Shown: positions 1 to 5,355 of the stretch, one piece after another
Layout: each line of letters begins with the position of its first letter
How positions within the stretch are numbered: the stretch's first letter is position 1
Assembly (NCBI GenBank): GCA_902461995.1
Contig: CABQAA010000170.1
Location: forward strand, 1-5,355
Source: an uncultured Oscillospiraceae bacterium
GTDB taxonomy: Bacteria > Bacillota > Clostridia > Oscillospirales > Acutalibacteraceae
DNA length: 5,355 nt
Direction of reading: 5' to 3'
Made by a program: the position numbers and the translations under genes
The notes under the pieces: generated by a model
The model's input: only the letters and a program-made list of their open reading frames with translations
Told to the model about the DNA's origin: nothing
The model's database searches: none

Positions 1-2
1 CG

Positions 3-3000
3 GACTTGATTCCCGGAAACGCCTATACCTTGCGGACACGCATCCCGGCCACCCTCACATCTTTCGCCTCAGATCCGTCGGAAGCCCTGTCCTTTTATCT
101 GCTCAACATGTTCGGAGGCGGCGAATTCACCGTTTCCGCCGATGACGGCCCCTATGACGGCCGGGAACATACCGTCGGCATACAGGCCCCCTCCGATATC
201 CGCGTCACATACGCGGTGGCGCCGGAAGGCCCGTATATCGATACACCTCCCGTATTCCGGGACGCCGGGGAATATGCCGTCTTTTACCGGGCGGAACGGG
301 AGGGATGGTATCCTTATTTCGGCCAAGCCTCCCTCGCCATCACCCGCGCCGGCCTGACGGTCGTTCCGCTTCCGGATCAGGGGAAGATGACCGGACAGCA
401 GGATCCGGCATTGTCCTTTGCCACGGAAGGCGCCGCTCCCGGCGAAACACCGGTCTTTACCGGAGCGCTCTCCCGGAAGTCCGGTGAAACGGCAGGCCGG
501 TACCCGATCACCGGCGGCACCCTGTCTCTGACCGATGGAGAGGACTTCCGCGCGGACAACTACACACTGCAGATACAAGAGGGTTGCTTTTTTACCATCC
601 AGACGGCCGCTGCGGGTCTTGAGGACGTCGTCCTCAGCCCCGGCGCAGACGTATCTGTACGGGAAAACCCGACCACGTGGAACAAGGAGGAGATCCGTCT
701 GACCCCGGCCGGGGGATACTCCCGTATCTCGGAAGACGGCATCGTCTGGCAGTCGTCACTCACTCTGTCTTCGGAAGGGAGGAACCAAACGGCCACCTTC
801 TGCCTGCAGAAGCCGGACGGAACGACGAGTTTGCCCATCACAGTCTATTACAACCTCGACCGGGCGGCTCCGACGAATATCCATGCCAGCCATGCCCCCA
901 ATCGGTTTTTTCAGTTTCTCCATACGGTCACGTTCGGGCTGTTCTTCAAAGATACCGTTACGGTAACCTTGACAGCGGAGGACGAACTCAGCGGTGTCCG
1001 CGAATTCCGCTATCAGCTGTCCGACGGCCGCTCCGGGGCCACGGACGCCTCCTTCCGCATCGATCCGCAGTTTAAAGGGCATTTTTCCGTCACGGCTGTC
1101 GATGAAGCCGGCAACGAATCGGCCATCTATTCCTTCGAAGCCTTTGCCGTAGACCGGGAGGCCCCCGGTGTTCCCCGGCTGTCGCTGGGCGGCTATACGC
1201 CCGGACAGTGGACAAACGCCGGCGTGACCGTCACCGCAAGCGGCGCTTCCTGCCTGAGCGGTATCCGCGGTTACCAGGTTCGGATAGGCGACGGGCCGTG
1301 GCAGGACATGCCTGCGTTCGAAACCGTATCCGCCACGGCCACGGAACCCGCCACCGTTCTGTCGGCCGCCGTGACGATTAGCGCACCCGGCCGGAATAGC
1401 TGCACCTTCCGGGCGATATCCCATACCGGGCAGCCCGGACCCGCTACCGACCCGGTGATCATCGCTGTCGATACCGCCTCTCTCGCCGTTCAGGTGTCCT
1501 CTGGCGGATACGAAGGCGGCTGGACTAAAAACGACGTGACGTTCTCCTTATCCTGCGATTCGACCGCCCTTTCCCCGGTCACCTTCCAGGTGTCTGCCGA
1601 CGGCGGAGAAAACTGGAGCGACCTTTCAGGAAGCGTGTGCGACGTGACACGGGACACCTGCGGCACGCTGCTGTTCCGCGCCATCAGCGCCGCGGGGAAT
1701 GTGAGCGAAGCGTCTTCTCCTTTTGCGGTGAGAGTACAGAAAACCCCGCCGCCTTCCCCTCTCCTCACTGTCTCTCCGGACACCCCCGATGGGATGAACG
1801 GCTGGTTTATCACCCCGCCGTCGATCACCGTCGCGCCTCCTGCGAATCATCCCGCCTCGGCCGTCGCCTATTATCGCCTCGATACCGCCGCGGTTTCCTC
1901 TCCGGCGGTTCCGGTCACACAGCCGTCGGAGATCGCCCTGCCTTGTGACGGCGTGTACACCCTGTATGTCTGGGCGGAAGACGAGGCCGGAAACGTATCT
2001 TCGACGCAGTCCCTGAGCATCCGCCTCGATTCCACCCCGCCGGACGGCGATATGGTTTTGGACGGACAGTCGATTGTCGGCTCCGGCTCCGATTTGTCGT
2101 ATGCGCTCTTTTTTAAACAGTCCGTCTCCATCGATATCACCGGTCACGACGACATGGGGCCGGTATCCGTTTCCTGGCAGTTTGTCGACGGACAGGGCGC
2201 CCCTGCCGCCGACGCTTGGATTCCAGGCGATTCTCCGGTCCTGGCTCCCAATCGGAAGGGAAGGGTCTATATCCGGGTGCTCGATGCGGCCGGAAACGAA
2301 ACCATCCTCCGGTCTCAGGGAATCGTCCTATACACCGATGCCGTTCTGACGGCGGAATCCGCCTTCTTTTCCCCCAACCAGACGTCGCCCGGGTTCCGGG
2401 ACATCCGTCTGTCGCTGGAACTCGGCGAGAACACCCTGGGCAGGATCCGCTTGGGGGAGATCCCGCTAACCCCGGACGTGGACTATACCGCCGACGAACA
2501 CGGCGTCATCCTCAAAAAAGAACGGTTGGCGAACATACAGGATTGGCCCGCCGTTCTGACGCTGGAGATCCACCCGCAGGGGGAGGCCTTTGCTGCGGCC
2601 CCCTGGAATCAGGCGCCGGATCCCCTGGTTTTCACTATCCGGAAACAAACGGATGCAGCGGAACCGCAAATTCTGCAGCTGTCCGCCGACAAAACCGTCT
2701 ATTTGCTGGACGATGAGGCCGAACCGCTCCGGATCCTGGCGGAATCGCCGGACGGCGGCCGGTTATCCTATCAGTGGTTCTGCAATGGGCAGATTATCGA
2801 GGGAGCAACATCCAACAGCTGGCGGCCGCACACATCCGCCCCCGGCACCGCGGTCTATTCTGTTCTTGTCACCAACACCAATCCCGCTGCAGACGGCGCT
2901 CCGGCCGCATCCATCGAGAGTCCGGGCATGACCGTCGTCGTACAGGCGATTGACCTGGACCTTACCCCGACGGACTCCTCTCTGCCCGCCGTTCTGGCGG

Positions 3001-3557
3001 CACCGTCGATCGCGGAATGGGCACCTTTGGTTCTCGACGACTGCGACCGGCGGAACCTGGAACAGGGAGGGCATCTGACGATTTCTCTCTCCTCCGCGCT
3101 CTCCGGCCTGTCGGACGTGGAAAAAGCCACCATAGAACAAGATCTCCGGCCGGACGCCGTGGGTTGCTATCTGTGCCTGGCCCTATCGAAGACAGGCGTG
3201 GATCCGGACGGAAAAATCTACAGCAGCGGCCTCCGGAAGCTCCCCTCCCCCATCCGCGTGACACTGGCGGTTCCTGCTGACCTGCGCCGCAGCGGCCGCT
3301 CCTTTTTCCTTCTGCTGCTCGATGGCGAAACCCGGCGGTTCTATGAAGATCTGGACGCTTCCGTCGGCACCGTCACGATCGAAACCGACAGGTTGGGAGA
3401 CTTCGCTCTGGTCTTTCGGGATCCTCCGGCAGAATCCCCCGTCACAAACGTCAAGGAACCAATCCTTTATCCCCTTCTGGCTGCCGGTTCGGCTCTGGGC
3501 GCGCTCTTTTTCTCCAGCCGCCGGAGGAGAAATTCATCCTTTTTCCGGAAACGGTAA
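3..3557 (+). CDS. Large multidomain cell-surface protein, 5' end outside the window
   Basis: This is a secreted, wall- or membrane-anchored protein, probably an adhesin or glycan-binding surface protein. The frame is already open at the left edge (GAC at 3-5). The TTG at 6 has neither a ribosome binding site nor a signal peptide after it, so the true start is upstream. Counting from that TTG as residue 1, domains in order are: MBG-like beta modules at about 40-113 and 115-198; an unassigned beta-rich stretch at 205-285; Ig-like modules at about 290-777, four of them with the Ala-Gly-Asn strand motif (368-370, 563-565, 661-663, 762-764); a module resembling CBM_X2 at about 781-862 with DYT at 826-828; an Ig-like domain at 884-980 with YQWF at 922-925; and a C-terminal beta domain at about 981-1140. 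A hydrophobic segment (about 1152-1170) and a basic tail (1172-1183) follow the pentapeptide SPVTN (1144-1148), an LPXTG-like arrangement. The ligand cannot be read from the sequence. Confidence is high that it is a real surface protein and low on its exact function. Confidence 0.9.
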   Translation, partial: DLIPGNAYTLRTRIPATLTSFASDPSEALSFYLLNMFGGGEFTVSADDGPYDGREHTVGIQAPSDIRVTYAVAPEGPYIDTPPVFRDAGEYAVFYRAEREGWYPYFGQASLAITRAGLTVVPLPDQGKMTGQQDPALSFATEGAAPGETPVFTGALSRKSGETAGRYPITGGTLSLTDGEDFRADNYTLQIQEGCFFTIQTAAAGLEDVVLSPGADVSVRENPTTWNKEEIRLTPAGGYSRISEDGIVWQSSLTLSSEGRNQTATFCLQKPDGTTSLPITVYYNLDRAAPTNIHASHAPNRFFQFLHTVTFGLFFKDTVTVTLTAEDELSGVREFRYQLSDGRSGATDASFRIDPQFKGHFSVTAVDEAGNESAIYSFEAFAVDREAPGVPRLSLGGYTPGQWTNAGVTVTASGASCLSGIRGYQVRIGDGPWQDMPAFETVSATATEPATVLSAAVTISAPGRNSCTFRAISHTGQPGPATDPVIIAVDTASLAVQVSSGGYEGGWTKNDVTFSLSCDSTALSPVTFQVSADGGENWSDLSGSVCDVTRDTCGTLLFRAISAAGNVSEASSPFAVRVQKTPPPSPLLTVSPDTPDGMNGWFITPPSITVAPPANHPASAVAYYRLDTAAVSSPAVPVTQPSEIALPCDGVYTLYVWAEDEAGNVSSTQSLSIRLDSTPPDGDMVLDGQSIVGSGSDLSYALFFKQSVSIDITGHDDMGPVSVSWQFVDGQGAPAADAWIPGDSPVLAPNRKGRVYIRVLDAAGNETILRSQGIVLYTDAVLTAESAFFSPNQTSPGFRDIRLSLELGENTLGRIRLGEIPLTPDVDYTADEHGVILKKERLANIQDWPAVLTLEIHPQGEAFAAAPWNQAPDPLVFTIRKQTDAAEPQILQLSADKTVYLLDDEAEPLRILAESPDGGRLSYQWFCNGQIIEGATSNSWRPHTSAPGTAVYSVLVTNTNPAADGAPAASIESPGMTVVVQAIDLDLTPTDSSLPAVLAAPSIAEWAPLVLDDCDRRNLEQGGHLTISLSSALSGLSDVEKATIEQDLRPDAVGCYLCLALSKTGVDPDGKIYSSGLRKLPSPIRVTLAVPADLRRSGRSFFLLLLDGETRRFYEDLDASVGTVTIETDRLGDFALVFRDPPAESPVTNVKEPILYPLLAAGSALGALFFSSRRRRNSSFFRKR

Positions 3558-3597
3558 AAGTTTGTGCGCAAACGCCTTCCCCGTGCATATCCTATAA

Positions 3598-3606
3598 GGG
3601 GAGGTG
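3598..3606 (+). promoter_or_regulatory. Ribosome binding site of the 70-aa gene
   Basis: GGGGAGGTG ends five bases before ATG 3612 and matches the anti-Shine-Dalgarno sequence well, which fixes the start at 3612 rather than GTG 3564. The GGAG at 3600-3603 can pair with CTCC at 3607-3610 around a three-base loop. This could weakly mask the site, but the stem is too short to claim regulation. Confidence 0.75.
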
Positions 3607-3611
3607 CTCCT

Positions 3612-3824
3612 ATGAACCTAAAAAACGGGCAGATCACCGTCGCGGAAATCTGCCGCGATCCGCGTGCATACGCCCTGCTGAACCAGGAATTTCCGCAGGT
3701 TGTGCAGTCGCCGCTGTTCCGTCTCGCGGGCGGCATGACGCTCAGCCAGGTTCTTTCATTCGTGAAGGGCAGCGTCGCGCAGGATAAAATCGACAGTCTT
3801 CTTGCACAGCTTGAAGCCATGTGA
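3612..3824 (+). CDS. Small helical protein of unknown function, 70 aa
   Basis: The product is a cytosolic-looking 70-residue protein with no signal peptide, no membrane segment and no cysteine. The start is ATG 3612, preceded by a strong GGGGAGGTG site at 3598-3606. The frame is open back to GTG 3564, but that longer version would place the ribosome binding site inside the gene. The sequence reads as short helices: ITVAEICRDPRAYALLNQEF (residues 8-27), a Ser-Pro turn, a Gly-Gly-Met-Thr-Leu motif, then a charged C-terminal helix. From memory, the pattern of ITV.E, helix, proline, MTL..VL, helix recalls small helical domains found alone or at the C-terminus of some clostridial enzymes, and loosely DUF1858 without its cysteines. 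I cannot confirm either. It lies 54 bases after the surface gene, with no clear terminator between them, so co-transcription is possible. Its transcript would end at the hairpin at 3845-3870. Confidence 0.8.
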   Translation: MNLKNGQITVAEICRDPRAYALLNQEFPQVVQSPLFRLAGGMTLSQVLSFVKGSVAQDKIDSLLAQLEAM

Positions 3825-3844
3825 TTTCCGTATACGATAGGAGA

Positions 3845-3870
3845 GGCCGGACACCGCGGTGTGTCCGGCC
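3845..3870 (+). terminator. Hairpin terminator between convergent genes
   Basis: A perfect ten-base-pair stem (GGCCGGACAC at 3845-3854 with GTGTCCGGCC at 3861-3870) encloses a six-base loop and is followed by TTCTT. It begins 20 bases after the stop of the 70-aa gene and ends four bases before the stop codon of the minus-strand nuclease gene. The T-rich tail favours termination of plus-strand transcripts. On the minus strand the stem is followed by TCTCCTATC, a poor U tract, so bidirectional use is possible but less certain. Confidence 0.75.
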
Positions 3871-3874
3871 TTCT

Positions 3875-4948
3875 TCACACGCGTCTGAGCTTGTGCAGGA
3901 AGCTGTCCCAAGATTCAATGTGGATTTTTGGCGTCGGTATCTCGCTCGCATAGCGGATCTCACTCTCTTTACGGTCTTCCACCGTCCGTCCTCCTATCAC
4001 CGCATAAAAAATCTCGACAGCCTTTTCCGGGTCCACTTCCAACCGCCCGGCCGGCCCGAGAAGCGCGTGATGAGGCCGCTCCCCCTGTTCCACCCGTTCC
4101 CGAATGGCATGCAGCTGCTTTCGAAACGTCTCATATTCCCGCAGAATGACGGCCTGCCGCTGCTGCAGCTGACTGCGTGCCACTTCGATGCGGCTCGAGA
4201 GCTTACAGTATCCGCTCTGCGTCACGAGCGGAAAATCCGCCCCCTTAATTTCAATGAGGGTGACCGTCATCCAGGAGCGCCCCGAAAAAACAGCGAAATC
4301 CACCCGCCCCGTTCCAATCGGAAATTCGGAGAAAACCATATACTCATCTTCCGGAAAAGCAAACGCATCCGCCAGTAAAGATAGGTCTTGTTTAATCAAC
4401 CGCGCCAGCTCTTGTTCCCCGGCACGATTTTCCACGAATGATGCCAGTTTTTCCTTCGAGATATGATTTTCCCAGATTTCCAAACGACGATGGACACGGC
4501 CGGGATCCTCCGGACATCCGAACCCCAGAAACGGATCAATTTCGTGCCGGATCCGATTGATTTCCCATTTCAGTCTCCGGTTATGGCTCGTATCCTGCAG
4601 AAGCTCATCCGGTTCACAGCCAAGCCGATTGGCCAGAATCTCCGGAGACAACCGCCTCCAGGTATTCCAATCCCGGTAGCGGCCGCTATGTACATCCAGC
4701 TCCCAACAGGGATTCAACTTTTCTTCCTGGAGATACAGGTCAGCTTCCGGCATCATCCGCCCATCTCGCAGCAGCTGAGGTACAATATAGGTCACGGCAC
4801 CTTCCACAGCACAAGAAGGATTCTGAATTCCCAGATCGGTCAGCAGCAGTCCGGCTTTCCCTTTATCTCCGACAAATAAACGCAGGCGGCAAAGACCGTC
4901 CGTCCTCCATCCGGTTGGATACCGGTAAATCGAATCGCACAGTTTCAT
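3875..4948 (-). CDS. Shedu-like (SduA/DUF4263) PD-(D/E)XK nuclease, 357 aa
   Basis: This is a probable DNA nuclease of the Shedu anti-phage family. The C-terminal half carries the expected motif set: a helix with acidic residues (GEQELARLI, 177-185), the first catalytic Asp in RVDF (D217), the E-x-K strand LIEIK (E233, K235), and a later helix with SQLQQRQ (Q260). These are the core residues of PD-(D/E)XK enzymes, and the long helix after EIK is typical of Shedu C-terminal domains. Residues 1-160 are a separate domain I do not recognise: beta-rich at first (about 18-60), then charged and helical with many Trp and Arg. In Shedu proteins this half varies and is thought to sense the trigger. There is no signal peptide or membrane segment. 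The start is ATG 4948, preceded by GGGGGTG at 4953-4959, and it overlaps the stop of the upstream micro-ORF by four bases. The gene converges on the 70-aa gene. An alternative is another DUF4263-type restriction-like nuclease outside Shedu proper. Confidence 0.8.
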   Translation of the reverse strand: MKLCDSIYRYPTGWRTDGLCRLRLFVGDKGKAGLLLTDLGIQNPSCAVEGAVTYIVPQLLRDGRMMPEADLYLQEEKLNPCWELDVHSGRYRDWNTWRRLSPEILANRLGCEPDELLQDTSHNRRLKWEINRIRHEIDPFLGFGCPEDPGRVHRRLEIWENHISKEKLASFVENRAGEQELARLIKQDLSLLADAFAFPEDEYMVFSEFPIGTGRVDFAVFSGRSWMTVTLIEIKGADFPLVTQSGYCKLSSRIEVARSQLQQRQAVILREYETFRKQLHAIRERVEQGERPHHALLGPAGRLEVDPEKAVEIFYAVIGGRTVEDRKESEIRYASEIPTPKIHIESWDSFLHKLRRV

Positions 4949-5088
4949 CCGACACCCCCATACATCAGACGGCCGGACCCGTCACAACACTGGGCCGCAG
5001 GCGGCTGAAAAATCGGGATGTTCGTTTCATAGTCATTTTGAACATCCGGAGCGGCTCCAGTCATCGCATCACTGCGCGTCTGAACCAT
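4945..5088 (-). CDS. Putative 47-aa micro-protein coupled to the nuclease gene
   Basis: This short frame lies directly upstream of the nuclease gene. It begins at ATG 5088, preceded by GGGAGG ten bases upstream, and ends with a TGA (4945-4947) that shares ATGA with the nuclease start. In-frame alternatives are ATG 5106, which has no clear ribosome binding site, and ATG 5064, whose ATGA overlaps the stop of the next ORF upstream and would give 39 aa. The predicted peptide is acidic and polar at first, has an IPIFQPPAAQCCDGSG stretch (residues 23-38) with a Cys-Cys pair, and ends in glycine-rich MYGGVG. I recognise no family. It has no membrane helix. It could be a small partner or regulator of the nuclease, a leader peptide that sets nuclease translation, or chance. 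The ribosome binding site together with the exact stop-start overlap is the main support. Confidence 0.45.
   Translation of the reverse strand: MVQTRSDAMTGAAPDVQNDYETNIPIFQPPAAQCCDGSGRLMYGGVG
4953..4959 (-). promoter_or_regulatory. Ribosome binding site of the nuclease gene
   Basis: On the minus strand GGGGGTG lies four bases before ATG 4948 and pairs with the anti-Shine-Dalgarno sequence with one G-U wobble. It sits inside the last codons of the upstream micro-ORF, so ribosomes finishing that ORF would be placed at the nuclease start. Confidence 0.6.
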
Positions 5089-5183
5089 TTGCCGTTCGCC
5101 TCCCATGCGGTGTCACTTTTCGGCAGATAAGCCTTCCGCCATACCTGTTTCGGTGTATCCATCTCCCGATCAGTTCGATTCAT
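5061..5183 (-). CDS. Putative 40-aa basic micro-protein or leader ORF
   Basis: The frame runs from ATG 5183 to TGA 5061-5063. AAAAGGGG precedes the start, with nine bases between GGGG and ATG, which is an acceptable ribosome binding site. The peptide is basic and Trp-containing (VWRKAYLPK at residues 14-22, KWFRRAVMR at 32-40) and has no recognised domain. It overlaps the 47-aa ORF in a different frame by 28 bases, or by ATGA only if that ORF starts at 5064. It is the first open frame after the possible minus-strand promoter and so would be the first gene of the unit. Support is weaker than for its neighbour: a frame of this size can occur by chance, and the overlap means one of the two may not be translated as drawn. 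Confidence 0.3.
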   Translation of the reverse strand: MNRTDREMDTPKQVWRKAYLPKSDTAWEANGKWFRRAVMR

Positions 5184-5239
5184 GTACTCATACCCCTTTT
5201 GCCGCCAGGTCCCTGCAATCGGCTGTTTTTACCTCTTAT

Positions 5240-5268
5240 TCGACAAAAAGAGAGGAAATGCTTATATT
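5240..5268 (+). promoter_or_regulatory. Probable sigma-A-type promoter reading rightward
   Basis: TCGACA (5240-5245), a 17-base spacer, then TATATT (5263-5268): each box matches the vegetative consensus at five of six positions, at ideal spacing. It would transcribe rightward towards a gene outside the window. Its -10 box overlaps the -10 of the tentative minus-strand promoter, so the two could compete. Confidence 0.45.
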
Positions 5269-5287
5269 TACCTCGTTTTTCTTACAA
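5261..5287 (-). promoter_or_regulatory. Possible minus-strand promoter for the nuclease unit
   Basis: Read on the minus strand, TTGTAA (5282-5287) is followed after 15 bases by TATAAG (5261-5266). The boxes resemble sigma-A sites but the spacing is shorter than the usual 17, so this is tentative. It would give a leader of about 70 bases before ATG 5183. No better minus-strand candidate is visible between 5184 and 5355. Confidence 0.25.
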
Positions 5288-5311
5288 TCCAGATGGATAT
5301 TGTTTTAAAAT

Positions 5312-5340
5312 TTGACCAGAAAGGCATTTTATGGCATACT
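5312..5340 (+). promoter_or_regulatory. Probable second rightward promoter at the window edge
   Basis: TTGACC (5312-5317), a 17-base spacer, then CATACT (5335-5340), with TGG directly before the -10 acting as an extended -10 element. The -35 matches five of six bases and the -10 four of six. It reads out of the window in the same direction as the promoter at 5240-5268. The gene it would serve is not visible. Confidence 0.45.
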
Positions 5341-5355
5341 GGAATCCATCAAACA

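Larger units (their letters stand above)
5184..5355. other. AT-rich intergenic region between divergent units
   Basis: No convincing gene lies here on either strand. The stretch is visibly richer in A and T than the rest of the window, with runs such as TTTTAAAATTT, and holds the promoter candidates listed separately. A seven-base inverted repeat (GATGGAT at 5292-5298, ATCCATC at 5344-5350) flanks the rightmost promoter and could be an operator half-site pair, though its wide spacing makes chance likely. Confidence 0.5.

Noticed and set aside
756..1424. A 222-codon minus-strand open frame inside the surface gene
   Set aside because: It is Arg/Gly-rich, has no ribosome binding site and lies opposite a clearly coding, high-GC frame. 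Long antisense frames are expected there.
3560..3573. Small hairpin GTTTG-TGCG-CAAAC after the surface gene
   Set aside because: The stem is only five base pairs and no T tract follows, so it is not a credible terminator.
3821..4378. A 185-codon plus-strand open frame from GTG 3821
   Set aside because: It runs through the terminator hairpin and opposite the motif-bearing nuclease gene, and the peptide has no domain character.
5170..5185. A tRNA T-loop-like GTTCGATTC
   Set aside because: The flanking bases do not form a T stem and no anticodon or acceptor arms are visible around it.
5184..5220. A 12-codon minus-strand leader starting at a TTG and ending in an ATGA overlap with the 40-aa ORF
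   Set aside because: A TTG start, a distant AGAGGT site and a very short peptide are not enough evidence, although the stop-start overlap is notable.
5105..5308. A 67-codon plus-strand frame, and within it a 16-codon frame from ATG 5258 with an AGAGAGGA upstream
   Set aside because: The longer frame has no ribosome binding site. In the shorter one the purine run sits only two bases from ATG, overlaps the promoter -10 region, and the peptide is too short to support.

Overview
The window looks like chromosomal DNA of a GC-rich, Gram-positive anaerobe, probably a clostridial gut bacterium (Oscillospiraceae-like). The evidence is purine-rich Shine-Dalgarno sites, a very large secreted protein built from Firmicutes-type surface domains, and a C-terminal membrane anchor with an arginine-rich tail. 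The taxonomic placement is inferred from gene style, not from a marker gene.

Layout. (1) Positions 1-3557, plus strand: the C-terminal part (at least 1,184 residues) of a multidomain surface protein whose start lies left of the window. Its visible order is MBG-like domains, a string of Ig-like modules, a module resembling CBM_X2, another Ig-like domain, a C-terminal domain, and a noncanonical sortase-type signal. (2) Positions 3612-3824, plus strand: a 70-residue helical protein with a good ribosome binding site, 54 bases downstream of the surface gene. (3) Positions 3845-3870: a strong hairpin between the ends of two convergent transcription units. (4) Positions 3875-4948, minus strand: a 357-residue protein whose C-terminal half has the PD-(D/E)XK nuclease motifs of the Shedu (SduA, formerly DUF4263) family, behind an N-terminal half I do not recognise. 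(5) Positions 4945-5183, minus strand: two tiny overlapping ORFs. The nearer one overlaps the nuclease gene start by four bases (ATGA), so the three could form one translationally coupled unit. (6) Positions 5184-5355: AT-rich intergenic DNA with two plausible plus-strand promoters reading out of the window and a weaker minus-strand promoter for the nuclease unit.

How they fit together. The surface protein and the 70-residue protein may share a transcript, but nothing shows a shared function. The minus-strand unit is separate. Shedu-family proteins are known or predicted anti-phage nucleases, so the most interesting hypothesis is a single-effector defence gene preceded by unnoticed micro-genes. 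The sequence supports the reading frames and motifs. The defence role and the role of the micro-ORFs are inference.
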